Assembly: GCA_030066085.1 (NCBI GenBank)
Contig: JASJCI010000036.1
Location: forward strand, 1 to 64,000
From: Gammaproteobacteria bacterium
GTDB taxonomy: Bacteria; Pseudomonadota; Gammaproteobacteria; GCA-001735895
Direction of reading: 5' to 3'
DNA: 64,000 bases
Shown here: positions 25,317 to 33,481 of the stretch, in pieces
Layout of the letters: each line of letters starts with the position of its first letter
How positions within the stretch are numbered: the first letter of the stretch is position 1
Program-made: the position numbers and the translations under genes
Notes under the pieces: generated by a model
Told to the model about the DNA's origin: nothing
The model's database searches: none
Seen by the model: only the letters and a program-made list of their open reading frames with translations

Positions 25317-25775
25317 ATGAAACAAGTCGTTCACCGCGTTGCAGCCATAGTCGCCGCTCTATGTATCGGAACTTTTCTTGTTGCGACCATTGTTGTCGAG
25401 TTGTTGGGAAACAGCTCGATGATTGCCACCGTCAAGAATCTAATCGTAATGCCAGGCCTGTTTATCCTCGTGCCCGCGATAGCGGCAGCCGGGGTAACTG
25501 GCTTTGCCGTGGCGGGTCAGCGCAAAGGCGAGCTGATTGATAAAAAGAAAAAACGGATGCCGTTTATAGGAGCAAACGGGATCCTGGTACTTTTGCCAGC
25601 TGCGATCTATCTCGACCATCTCGCCGCAGGCGGCAATTTCGACACCGTTTTCTACCTGGTCCAGGCGCTCGAACTAATCGCGGGCAGTGTTAACCTGACC
25701 TTGATGTCATTGAACATTCGCGACGGACTTAAAATGTCAGGACGCCTGCGCCGCTTGAATCAGACAGTCGCTTAA
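25317..25775 (+). CDS. Membrane protein of unknown function, divergent from MarR
   Basis: 152 aa. Four predicted transmembrane helices (about 8-30, 40-62, 82-98, 105-125) with a basic KGELIDKKKKR loop. ATG at 25317; the longer frame upstream runs through the operator and is not used. Possible effector controlled by the MarR protein. No family recognised. Confidence 0.8.
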   Translation: MKQVVHRVAAIVAALCIGTFLVATIVVELLGNSSMIATVKNLIVMPGLFILVPAIAAAGVTGFAVAGQRKGELIDKKKKRMPFIGANGILVLLPAAIYLDHLAAGGNFDTVFYLVQALELIAGSVNLTLMSLNIRDGLKMSGRLRRLNQTVA

Positions 25776-25829
25776 GCTGTTCTCCAATAACCTGGCGTGG
25801 CGCACCTGAAATGAGAATGCCCAAAACAC

Positions 25830-25889
25830 CCGGCAACAAGCGCATGCAGCCGGACCGGGCTGCTCCCGGCCGCTCAAGCGCGCCATATG
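25830..25889 (+). repeat. Degenerate attC site 12
   Basis: About 60 bases. The left box GGCAACAAGCGCATGCAGCC is intact; CCGGACCGGGCTG and GGCCGCTCAAGC follow, but no GTTRRRY core is left. Shorter than the upstream sites. Confidence 0.7.
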
Positions 25890-26049
25890 GAACGATTCTC
25901 GACAAAACACAGTAACGCTTTGGACAGGGCTATGGCCTTCGTCTTTAAATATTTCTTTATGCAAAGCCAAGTATTATTAAATTTACCTGGCACCAGGCGT
26001 GTGCCAGCCTTCGCTCATCAAAATTTACCTGTACGGAACCTGACTAGCC

Positions 26050-26277
26050 ATGCCAAAGTACAACGACAAATTCACATTAGACATCGATGATGTCGCGCTA
26101 ATAGAACAAGCACTGCGTACCCTTTGGTCTGAGGAAGAAAAGAAACTTCCGCCAGAAAAAGTTTTCCCGATAAAAACAACGGATCGGATCAGGGATATTC
26201 ATAGTTTGCTGGGGAAGATTTCCAGCCAGAAAATCTATTACAGTGAAGTAAACAGAACATCCTGTCCTATAGGTTAG
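26050..26277 (+). CDS. Small cytoplasmic protein of unknown function
   Basis: 75 aa, acidic/basic helical, with LDIDDVALIEQALRTLW and DIHSLLGKISSQKIYY. No family I can name. The position between degraded attC sites suggests an old cassette. The ATG is reasonable but has no clear ribosome site. Confidence 0.6.
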   Translation: MPKYNDKFTLDIDDVALIEQALRTLWSEEEKKLPPEKVFPIKTTDRIRDIHSLLGKISSQKIYYSEVNRTSCPIG

Positions 26278-26757
26278 GGCCAATACATACGAGGCCGCCA
26301 GGAATCATCAGTCCAGCTTAAGACACCCCGGGATGCCAATTCCGGGAACGGTGCGCGCATTTCTTTTGAGTAAATTTCATCGGGCGCCTGATGGCTTACC
26401 GATAAGCAAGCCATGGCCAGGATGGCTATGACTTGTTTCGAGTGCCTCGCAGTCTATGGCCCAGCATGGTTTCCACTGAATCCAGGCCGGCTACTACCGG
26501 GTAAAAGCAGTTCGGCCGTCGAGACCCTGGTTAGCAGTACGCCCATACCGGCAGGCCCATGGACAGTGACCAACTCGCGCACGTCCTGCAAGCGAGAGCC
26601 GAAAGGTCGCTTGCACGTCACTGTACAGAAGCAAAACGTCACCCACCTGGCTGGTCGCTGATGCGGGGCGTCTGGTTCCATATGAAATCTCTTCACTCGA
26701 TTCAACAAACGCGTGTTACATTGCCATGATTAAATGTCGCAGACAAAGGAGAGACAG
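26278..26757. other. Intergenic region with a degraded attC right half
   Basis: 480 bases with no credible gene; the open frame at 26413-26661 looks like chance. Around 26650-26680 is CTGGTCGCTGATGCGGGGCG, clearly the R' half of an attC. Its core now reads GTCTGGT and the matching left half is not recognisable. A decayed cassette may have filled this stretch. Confidence 0.55.
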
Positions 26758-27174
26758 ATGCGCAGAGGTAGCTGTCAATGTGGGCAGGTTCAGTTCGAGT
26801 TCACCGGAGAACCCATAAACCAGGTTTTCTGTTACTGCACTGACTGTCAAAAGAGGACCGGCAGTGATCAGTGGTTCGGTATCTGGGTACCCAGTGAAAA
26901 CTTCAGGTTTACAGGTGAATCAGAACCGGCAGTATATACAACACAGGATGACGCTGGCGGCAATATCCATTGCTACACTTGCCCCAATTGTGGCGTCAGT
27001 TTGAGTGTCGAATTTTCGCGCGCAGGCTTCCATACCGTCGCCGCCGCATGTATCGATGGAAACGAGGAATTCAAACCAAAACTGGCCATCTTCACATCGT
27101 CAGCACCGAAGTGGGCAATAGTACCCACGGACATTCCCGTGTTTGATAAATTGCCGCCAGAGATGAGCGGTTAG
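26758..27174 (+). CDS. GFA-fold zinc protein in a decayed cassette
   Basis: 138 aa. Zinc ligands CQCGQVQFEF near residue 6, CYCTDCQKRTG near 27 and CPNCGVSLSVEF near 76; full GFA length. The ATG at 26758 has AGGAG 8 nt upstream; an earlier in-frame ATG (26734) adds 8 residues without a ribosome site. Activity unassigned. Confidence 0.87.
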   Translation: MRRGSCQCGQVQFEFTGEPINQVFCYCTDCQKRTGSDQWFGIWVPSENFRFTGESEPAVYTTQDDAGGNIHCYTCPNCGVSLSVEFSRAGFHTVAAACIDGNEEFKPKLAIFTSSAPKWAIVPTDIPVFDKLPPEMSG

Positions 27175-27175
27175 A

Positions 27176-27252
27176 AACTAACAAAACGCATGCAGCCGTA
27201 CCTCACGAACCGCCAGGCGTCTTGTTATACCGCTGGTGCTGGACAGTACGAA
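27176..27252 (+). repeat. Degenerate attC site 13
   Basis: 77 bases from AACTAAC to GTACGAA. R'' AACAAAACGCATGCAGCCG and R' CCGCTGGTGCTGGACAG are recognisable; CCTCACGAA with TTGTTATA pairs only in part. Confidence 0.7.
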
Positions 27253-27272
27253 TAAAGTCAGCCAGCACGCGC

Positions 27273-27497
27273 ATGCCGGATAAGTTATACCTCATATCCC
27301 TGTTTGTTATCTGGCTGATCTACGTGTCCTGGCGGGGTGTGAAATATTACAAACTGGAAGATGAAATTCATGCTCGCTTCGACGAATTCGAAAAGTCCTT
27401 GCGTAGCGGAGTCGACGAATACAGGTGTTTCACAAACAACCATCCCCACGTCTGGGGTGAGGAAAACTACCAACGCTTAAAAAAAGAAAATCATTAA
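27273..27497 (+). CDS. Small single-pass membrane protein
   Basis: 74 aa from the ATG at 27273. One N-terminal transmembrane helix (about 4-21, LISLFVIWLIYVSW) and a charged cytoplasmic tail. The longer frame begins inside attC 13. Function unknown. Confidence 0.55.
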   Translation: MPDKLYLISLFVIWLIYVSWRGVKYYKLEDEIHARFDEFEKSLRSGVDEYRCFTNNHPHVWGEENYQRLKKENH

Positions 27498-27528
27498 CTC
27501 GCCGCGTATCGATGGAAAAAATCTCCTG

Positions 27529-27675
27529 ATGTTTTTTATTTTTGGAGACGAGTTCAGCCTGAAAGCAGATGAAGATAAACTGTATATTTATATCGCTCTA
27601 GGGGCAGAGAAATTCGAGTGGAACTCGTTGTGTCATGAAGACGAATGGCGTAGGCGCAAGGTTATTCATTACTGA
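27529..27675 (+). CDS. Very small ORF of unknown function
   Basis: 48 aa: begins MFFIFGDEF, acidic, with KLYIYIALGAEKFEWNSL and the charged end EDEWRRRKVIHY. Composition is protein-like and AT-rich as in cassettes. It lies directly before a degraded attC. Could be part of the same cassette as the preceding membrane protein, or a fragment. Confidence 0.4.
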   Translation: MFFIFGDEFSLKADEDKLYIYIALGAEKFEWNSLCHEDEWRRRKVIHY

Positions 27676-27681
27676 TTCACA

Positions 27682-27756
27682 TCACAGGAAGCGCCTGCAG
27701 GCGCGCCAAACCAGGTGTCGTACTCCCAGCCTGGCCGCTTGTGCAAGGCTTTACAG
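27682..27756 (+). repeat. Degenerate attC site 14
   Basis: R'' AGGAAGCGCCTGCAG and R' GGCCGCTTGTGCAAGGC align with the consensus sites; both cores are lost. The left arm GCGCCTGCAGGCGC now forms its own palindrome. Confidence 0.55.
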
Positions 27757-27786
27757 TCGCCTATGTAATGAAAAACCGGAGGGCAA

Positions 27787-28209
27787 ATGAGCGAGGGTAA
27801 AGGTCGCTGCCTGTGCGGCGCAGTGAGTTTCACCGTTAAAAACATGAACTACAGCGTGGACTCCTGTCATTGCGGTATGTGCAGAAGATGGGGTGGCGGA
27901 CCCTTGATGTTCGTCGATTGCAGCACGGATGTCAGTTTCGAAGGAGCGGAAAACATCACGGTATACGACTCTTCCGACTGGGCAGAGCGAGCCTTTTGCA
28001 GGAAATGCGGCAGTCACATTTTTTACCGGCTCAAGCACAACCACGCCCACCAGATGCTGGTGGGACAGTTTGACGAGCAAGAAAACTTTCATTTCGATCT
28101 GCAGGTATACATGGACAGCAAACCGGCCTTTTACGACTTTGCAAATAAAACGCGGGAACTGACGGAGACCGAGGTTATCGAAGAATTTGGCCCCGGGCAG
28201 AATACCTGA
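27787..28209 (+). CDS. GFA-fold zinc protein
   Basis: 140 aa. Zinc ligands CLCGAVSF near residue 8, CHCGMCRRWGGGP near 28 and CRKCGSHIFYR near 71. A His-rich stretch (LKHNHAHQ) follows the third site. Function unassigned. Lies between two degraded attC sites, so probably a former cassette; not closely similar to the GFA protein at 26758 except at the ligands. Confidence 0.87.
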   Translation: MSEGKGRCLCGAVSFTVKNMNYSVDSCHCGMCRRWGGGPLMFVDCSTDVSFEGAENITVYDSSDWAERAFCRKCGSHIFYRLKHNHAHQMLVGQFDEQENFHFDLQVYMDSKPAFYDFANKTRELTETEVIEEFGPGQNT

Positions 28210-28278
28210 CAAAAGTGCATACTACGGAATTGTGAATCTCGGCGCGACCAGGGCAGCCGTTGAGGCGGGGCGTTAAAC
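28203..28278 (+). repeat. Degenerate attC site 15
   Basis: Starts at the GFA stop (CCTGACAAAAGTGCAT for CCTAACAAGCGCATGC) and ends GAGGCGGGGCGTTAAAC, where GTTAAAC still resembles a core. Central stem poorly conserved. Confidence 0.55.
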
Positions 28279-28409
28279 AGCATGTGAATTTGGCCCCTGG
28301 AACCCGGGTTTACAAAGTATATTGCTTACTGTGGGTCTCCCGAGCATACTCCCGCACAAAGCAAACATGACGCAGGTTCGAATGATCCTGAAAACGTCAA
28401 GGTGAATCC

Positions 28410-28718
28410 ATGAAACCAAAATACGTTATTACTATTGCCACCCTGTTCCTTTTGTCCGGCTGTGGCGCCACCTGGATCAACCTCGACGATACCAGGGCGG
28501 ACCTGGACAAAATCAACGCAGCAAAAGCCAAATGTAACCATGACAGTACCCTGCTAAAACTCCAGGCCGAGGAAACCAAGAAAGACGCCAAGGTTATCGC
28601 CACTTCCAGTATTGCGGAAAAGAAAGCACTCGAAGAGGCTTACGAAGCCAGGGAAAAGCAGGTTTATGCCAAATTGAATGACTGCATGGCCAGCCACGGA
28701 CTGAAACCTCTCCACTGA
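28410..28718 (+). CDS. Small lipoprotein
   Basis: 102 aa. Signal with lipobox LSGC (Cys18), then a charged, probably coiled-coil helix (about 35-90). Resembles many small outer-membrane lipoproteins without a family that predicts function. The next gene, pdxJ, has its own gap of 156 bases. Confidence 0.78.
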   Translation: MKPKYVITIATLFLLSGCGATWINLDDTRADLDKINAAKAKCNHDSTLLKLQAEETKKDAKVIATSSIAEKKALEEAYEAREKQVYAKLNDCMASHGLKPLH

Positions 28719-28874
28719 TTGTTGCAAGCAGAACCGGGGAATCCGCCTGTTTGATATTCCCGTGATACGCATCTAATATGCATCACGTACGAGCCCAGTG
28801 GGCCTGGTAAGCACAGGCGGTCGAGCAACAAACTGGCGACCCGGTCCAACACCAACCATTAGATTTTTCGAAGG

Positions 28875-29612
28875 ATGACAGTACTCAGCGTCAATCTGAA
28901 CAAAATCGCCCTGCTGAGAAATTCCCGTGGCAGGGACTTCCCGGGTGTCGTGCAGTTCGCACAGAAGTTTATCGACCTGGGTGTACGCGGTATAACCATC
29001 CACCCAAGACAGGACGAGCGTCACATCACCCGCCAGGATGCGGTCGACCTGGGCCGACTGGTAAAAAGCCTCGAGGGTATAGAGCTCAACATTGAAGGTT
29101 ATCCATCGGAGGATTTCCTCGAGCTGGTGGAAAAAGTCGGTCCGACGCAATGCACCCTCGTACCGGATAGCCCGACCCAGTTGACCTCCGATCATGGCTG
29201 GGATCTCACGCAACAGTTCGAGCAGGTGCACGAAACCTGCACGAGGCTCAACGGTGCCGGGATTCGCCCGGCGATTTTCCTTGACCCCGACACGAGCCAG
29301 GTAAAGCTTGCGCCGGCTACCGGCACAAAACGGATCGAGTTATACACCGAAGAATACGCGGCCACGTATGGCACGCCGGAAAACGAATCCGTATTTCGCA
29401 GGTACGAAGAGTCCGCCGCCCTGGCACAGGAGCTGGGGCTGGAAGTAAACGCGGGGCACGACCTGGACCTGGATAACCTCGCCAGGTTCCTGGAGATCGA
29501 TGGAATCCTGGAAGTATCGATAGGGCATGCACTGACTGTCGAGTGCATCGAAGCCGGGATGACCAAGGTTGTAGGCAAGTACCTGGACATCTGCGGCCAG
29601 GCGGGAAATTGA
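28875..29612 (+). CDS. pdxJ: Pyridoxine 5'-phosphate synthase of unusual type
   Basis: 245 aa, normal PdxJ length. Condenses 1-deoxyxylulose 5-phosphate with 3-amino-2-oxopropyl phosphate in vitamin B6 synthesis. Seen: LSVNLNKIALLRNSRG, GITIHPRQDERHI, LNIEGYPS, LVPDSP, VNAGHDLDLDNL and SIGHALTVE. The VNxNKIA and HPRxDERHI forms fit what I recall of Bacteroidota-type PdxJ; the enterobacterial form is VNIDHIA. It is not near recO, acpS or era, the usual neighbours. Flanked by decayed attC sites, so probably acquired. Confidence 0.9.
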   Translation: MTVLSVNLNKIALLRNSRGRDFPGVVQFAQKFIDLGVRGITIHPRQDERHITRQDAVDLGRLVKSLEGIELNIEGYPSEDFLELVEKVGPTQCTLVPDSPTQLTSDHGWDLTQQFEQVHETCTRLNGAGIRPAIFLDPDTSQVKLAPATGTKRIELYTEEYAATYGTPENESVFRRYEESAALAQELGLEVNAGHDLDLDNLARFLEIDGILEVSIGHALTVECIEAGMTKVVGKYLDICGQAGN

Positions 29613-29736
29613 TCTATCGTCGCCACGGCCGGGATCGAAACGACAGCGCCTGCCCGGCACCGGCAATCGCGCCAAACCATTCGCTACTCGCTTCTTCCCA
29701 TGCTATCGGGGAATGCCCAACACAGCCGGGGATCGC

Positions 29737-30138
29737 ATGATTATTGAGCTCGACGGCTACGAATTCGACGCAGTATTCGAGACGGAAAAATCGCCTGCCA
29801 GCTGCGCGGCCTTTCGCAGGGCGATGCCTTTAAGCGGAGAGGTCGTGCATGTTCGCTGGAGCGGTGAAGGCGTCTGGATACCGCTCGGCGACCGGGATTT
29901 TGCCGTCGGCTACGAGGATGCGACTTCATATCCGGCACCCGGGCAGATACTGCTTTATCCCCGCGGCAAAAGTGAAACAGAGATCTTGATCGCTTACGGT
30001 TGCGTTCAGTTTGCATCGAAGGCGGGCGTGCTGGCAGGAAATCACTTCGCAACGATCAGATCGGATCTCGACAGGTTGACAGAAATAGGAATTTCGACGC
30101 TTTGGGAAGGGAAAAAGCAAATCCTGTTTCGTGACTAG
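29737..30138 (+). CDS. DUF3830 cyclophilin-like protein
   Basis: 133 aa from the ATG at 29737, next to a GGGGAT; 8 extra in-frame residues upstream are unlikely. DUF3830 features: FRRAMPLSGEVVHVRWSGEGVWIP, YPAPGQILLYP, EILIAYG and AGNHFATI. The family has a cyclophilin-like beta-barrel; its function is unknown, and some members lie near transport or amidohydrolase genes, but none adjoins here. Confidence 0.82.
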   Translation: MIIELDGYEFDAVFETEKSPASCAAFRRAMPLSGEVVHVRWSGEGVWIPLGDRDFAVGYEDATSYPAPGQILLYPRGKSETEILIAYGCVQFASKAGVLAGNHFATIRSDLDRLTEIGISTLWEGKKQILFRD

Positions 30139-30146
30139 GCGCGCGG

Positions 30147-30216
30147 CCTGGCAAGCGCATGCAGCCTGCCCCCAAATACCTCGTGCCGGGCATCGGCCGC
30201 TGTTTCGGCATTCAGG
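30147..30216 (+). repeat. Degenerate attC site 16
   Basis: Left box CCTGGCAAGCGCATGCAGCC is nearly intact; right box GGCCGCTGTTTCGGCATTC is worn. Cores no longer match. About 12 kb from attI. Confidence 0.65.
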
Positions 30217-30240
30217 AGCACGACCAGGATTGAGTACAAA

Positions 30241-30723
30241 ATGGAAAACAGCCTCGTAACCATCATCGGTATGTGTTTTGTCCTTGTCGGGGTTTCAACC
30301 GCGGCCTTCTTTTGTTATCGCATCTACCAGGCCGCCAGCAGCAGGCGCTGGCCTTTCGTGCTCGGAGAGCTCGAATCCAGCGATCTCAGGGAAGCCGTCT
30401 ATCGCGGGCAGCAGGTCGGCGGGGGCCCGGACGAAGCTTCCTCGTGGGTAGTGAACTTCAGGTACCGTTACTCTGTCGCGGGCACGGACTACCTCGGTAA
30501 AAGAGTTACCTACTCCGACGGGATAAACAAGCCGATGCGCGCATTGCACAAGCTGCAGGAAAGATACCGGCATAAATCCCAGGTACAGGTTTACTACAAT
30601 CCCGGCAAACCTGGTCGAAGCGTACTGGTCCCGGGACTCAGCGTGTTCAACTTCACCCCCTTGATAACCAGCGCCCTGTTTATTCTCGCCGGGGTATTTA
30701 TCCAGACCCATGATTTCTCGTAA
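30241..30723 (+). CDS. DUF3592 membrane protein
   Basis: 160 aa. Transmembrane helices near 7-27 and 138-155 around a beta-rich domain typical of DUF3592 (WPFVLGELESS, VNFRYRYSVAGTDYLG, VQVYYNPGKPGRSVLVPG). Function unknown. Probably the content of the last recognisable decayed cassette. Confidence 0.82.
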   Translation: MENSLVTIIGMCFVLVGVSTAAFFCYRIYQAASSRRWPFVLGELESSDLREAVYRGQQVGGGPDEASSWVVNFRYRYSVAGTDYLGKRVTYSDGINKPMRALHKLQERYRHKSQVQVYYNPGKPGRSVLVPGLSVFNFTPLITSALFILAGVFIQTHDFS

Positions 30724-30734
30724 GCACCGCGAAA

Positions 30735-30809
30735 ACTCCCGCCGCAGGCAATCGGAGCCGACAAATCGAAACCTGTTTCGCCCGACCGCTGATGGCGGAA
30801 GCCGTCAGC
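30735..30809 (+). repeat. Possible attC relic 17
   Basis: The right half GACCGCTGATGGCGGAAGCC, ending in GTCAGCC, resembles R'. The left half is barely recognisable. If real, it is the distal end of the array. Confidence 0.35.
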
Positions 30810-30901
30810 CCGGTGTACGAGTCGAAAGCGCGACGGCGGCCGCGTTCGCTACACGGCCCCGGGCTGCCGGTGCATACATGCCGTAACCGCGATATAACCT
30901 G

Positions 30902-32113
30902 ATGATCAGCAATTCAGATGCTACTCGACTGCTACACAACCCACTGGAGCTTCCCTGCGGCGCAATGCTGAAAAACCGCCTGGCAAAATCCTCCATGTCA
31001 GACTCACTTGCGGACGGCCAAGGCAATCCCACGGCTGCGCAAATTCGACTCTACGAAAGATGGGCGGAAGGCGGCGTAGCGTTGTCGTTTATCGGCGAGG
31101 TCCAGGGGGATCCGCGCTTTCCCGAAAAGCCGGGCAACCTGGTGCTGGGGGAATATTCCGACCGGGACTCCCTGCGTCAACTGACGCGGAGAGCGTCGAC
31201 CAATGATGCTCACCTGTGGGCGCAGATAGGCCATGCAGGCGCTCTTGCGCACGCGCCGATCAGTGAGCCGAAAGGGCCATCACCCCTCGATATCGACGGC
31301 CTTCGCTGTGAAGGGCTGACGCTCGAAGAGATACGCGACCTGCCCGGCATGTATGCCAGGACCGCACTGCTGGCGAAAGAGGTCGGCTTTAGCGGGATTC
31401 ATATTCACGCCGGACACGGCTTTTTGCTAAGCCAGTTCCTGTCACCCCTGTTCAACCACAGGACAGACGGGTACGGCGGTTCGATCGAAGCAAGAAGCCG
31501 CATCGTAACCGAGATCATCAGCGAGGTCAGAGGCGTCGTCGGGCCGGAATTTCCGCTTGGCATCAGGATCAATTCGACCGATCAACTGCAGGGTGGATTG
31601 ACCGAAGCCGACGCCCTAGAAGTGGTGCGTATGCTCGACCAGACTTCGCTAGACCTGATCGATATCAGCGGCGGAACCTACTTCCCGGGGGCAAAAGCGA
31701 GCTCCGAAGGGGCGAGTAGCGGCCCCTATTTCGTCGACTTTGCCCGGCGGGCCAGGGAGGTTACCCGTATCCCCGTGATGCTGACGGGCGGCATCAAAAA
31801 GCGTGGTGAGGCGATTGACGCGGTGGCAACCGGTGCCGCAGACATGGTAGGCCTCGCGCGCGCCATGGCGCTCGATCCCGGCCTGGCGGACGCCTGGTTG
31901 AGCGAGGCAGGCGGCGATCCCGGCTTCCCGAGCTTCGAGGGCACTGTTCCCGGCGGGGTTACGGCTTGGTATACCATGCGACTTACTGCCATCGGCGAGG
32001 ATCGCGAGAACAGGTTCGATATGGACCTCGCGAGCGCGCTGCGGGAATACGAGGCGCGTGATGCAAGGCGTTGCCCGCTCTGGCAAAACCGCTTTGAACC
32101 CCGGGCTGGATAA
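30902..32113 (+). CDS. NADH:flavin oxidoreductase, Old Yellow Enzyme family
   Basis: 403 aa. FMN-dependent TIM barrel reducing activated C=C bonds or similar. Seen: MLKNRLAKSSMSD, QIGHAGALAHAPIS, the signature IHAGHGFLLSQFLSPLFNHR with the paired active-site His and Gln/Asn, DGYGGSIEARSR, and the phosphate-binding MLTGGIKKRGE and MVGLARAM. No iron-sulfur or second flavin domain, so a single-domain enzyme. Substrate unknown. Confidence 0.92.
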   Translation: MISNSDATRLLHNPLELPCGAMLKNRLAKSSMSDSLADGQGNPTAAQIRLYERWAEGGVALSFIGEVQGDPRFPEKPGNLVLGEYSDRDSLRQLTRRASTNDAHLWAQIGHAGALAHAPISEPKGPSPLDIDGLRCEGLTLEEIRDLPGMYARTALLAKEVGFSGIHIHAGHGFLLSQFLSPLFNHRTDGYGGSIEARSRIVTEIISEVRGVVGPEFPLGIRINSTDQLQGGLTEADALEVVRMLDQTSLDLIDISGGTYFPGAKASSEGASSGPYFVDFARRAREVTRIPVMLTGGIKKRGEAIDAVATGAADMVGLARAMALDPGLADAWLSEAGGDPGFPSFEGTVPGGVTAWYTMRLTAIGEDRENRFDMDLASALREYEARDARRCPLWQNRFEPRAG

Positions 32114-32217
32114 GACCATGCCCTGCTTCACAGGATCTTCTGCGGATGACTCCCGGCCAGACCCTGCCACGGGTAATGCCGTCCCGCAGACTGCCGCGGC
32201 AAGGCGCAGCCGGCAAA

Positions 32218-32481
32218 ATGGATAACTACTTCACTCACGGCGTTGGCCTGGTATTTTATTTCTTCGTCCTGTGGGTTTTCCTGCAGCTGGCTTATGCCTC
32301 GTGGGGATGCAAACGCGCCTCGGCCAAATGGACCGCCCTGGTCAGGACGCCTTTCATGCAGCTGATTGGCATCAGGTGGATCAGCGCCATCCTGGTCATC
32401 GTGATTTCACTGCAGATAATGCTCGTCATTACCATGCTCGGGGTGAGCGCCTACACGGGCAAGCCCATCACGTTCGAATAA
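32218..32481 (+). CDS. Small membrane protein
   Basis: 87 aa from the ATG at 32218. Two or three transmembrane helices (about 8-27 and 55-78) with a basic loop (WGCKRASAKW). No family recognised. The frame extends upstream without a convincing start. Confidence 0.6.
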   Translation: MDNYFTHGVGLVFYFFVLWVFLQLAYASWGCKRASAKWTALVRTPFMQLIGIRWISAILVIVISLQIMLVITMLGVSAYTGKPITFE

Positions 32482-32570
32482 CGGGTGACGAACATTCGGA
32501 GTGCCACGGTTGTCGTTCACCGGTGTATCCCGCAGAATCTCGAAAACCGGATTCAGCGAGGTCATGATCG

Positions 32571-33401
32571 ATGAGCATAAACAACCTGGTTGCCGCGAGG
32601 TTCGGCCTGCCCACGGATATCGGCAAATCGGTCGAGGGCAATACGACGATAGAAAACATCCTGTCTCACCGCAGTCACCGCGCGTTCAAAAACGAGACTG
32701 TTCCGGGAGATCTGCTGGACACCCTGTTCGCGGCGGCTTTTTCGGCACCCTCCAAGTCCGACCTGCAGCAGGCCTGCGTCGTTCACGTACAGGATCCGGA
32801 AAAGCAGAAGAGAATTGCGCACGCCACCGCGACAATCCGCTGGGCGGCGGATGCCCCCGTATTCCTGGTCTGGTGCGGCGACAGCCGCCGTATTCGGAAA
32901 CTCGCGAAATGGCGCGGGCACGAGTTCGCCAACGACCATCTCGATGCCTTCATGAATGCAGCGGTCGATGCCGGGATTTGCATGCAAAACTTTATTACCG
33001 CGGCCGAGTCCTTCGGACTTGGCTGCTGCCCGGTGAGCGAGGTGCGGAATCACATCGAACTGCTTTCGCGCGAACTGGATTTGCCGCAGCACGTTTTTCC
33101 CGTTGCCGGGTTGGCCGTCGGCTGGCCACTGCAGGAATCGAGGATCAGCATGCGGCTGCCCATGGCGATAACCGTGCATACGGACAGGTATAACGACGAT
33201 AACCTGGTCGAGGAAGTCGAGCGCTACGATTACCGCCGGGAAGATATCGAACAAACCCCGCCCGACGAGCAAAGGTACGTCGAAGATTTAGGGGTATCAA
33301 CGAGTTACGGCTGGTCGGAAAATCGCACGCGGCAGTACTCGCGTCCAGCGCGGAATGATTTCGGCCGCTACATACGCTCGCAGGGATTCAACCTGGCGTA
33401 A
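32571..33401 (+). CDS. Nitroreductase
   Basis: 276 aa. FMN-dependent nitroreductase fold (NfsA/FRP-like): LSHRSHRAFKNETVP, AAFSAPSKSDLQQ, AAVDAGICMQNFITAAESFGLGCCPV, and LAVGWP. Predicted NAD(P)H-dependent reduction of nitro or quinone substrates. A 4-hydroxylaminobenzoate-lyase-like gene lies 745 bases downstream, so nitroaromatic reduction is a plausible role, as in p-nitrobenzoate (pnbA/pnbB) pathways, but this is inference. Confidence 0.9.
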   Translation: MSINNLVAARFGLPTDIGKSVEGNTTIENILSHRSHRAFKNETVPGDLLDTLFAAAFSAPSKSDLQQACVVHVQDPEKQKRIAHATATIRWAADAPVFLVWCGDSRRIRKLAKWRGHEFANDHLDAFMNAAVDAGICMQNFITAAESFGLGCCPVSEVRNHIELLSRELDLPQHVFPVAGLAVGWPLQESRISMRLPMAITVHTDRYNDDNLVEEVERYDYRREDIEQTPPDEQRYVEDLGVSTSYGWSENRTRQYSRPARNDFGRYIRSQGFNLA

Positions 33402-33481
33402 CGGCAGAAGCTTTTTCCAGGGCTGCCCGCCGAATACATGGCGCCAGCTGCGGGCCGCCACACAATTCGAGGAGAATCGAG

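Noticed and set aside
26413-26661. 82-codon frame in the gap between cassettes
   Set aside because: Overlaps the degraded attC right half and has no ribosome site; the composition is not protein-like.
28875-29612. A native housekeeping pdxJ at its normal locus
   Set aside because: None of the usual neighbours (recO, era, rnc, acpS) is present, and decayed attC sites flank it, so treated as a likely acquired gene.
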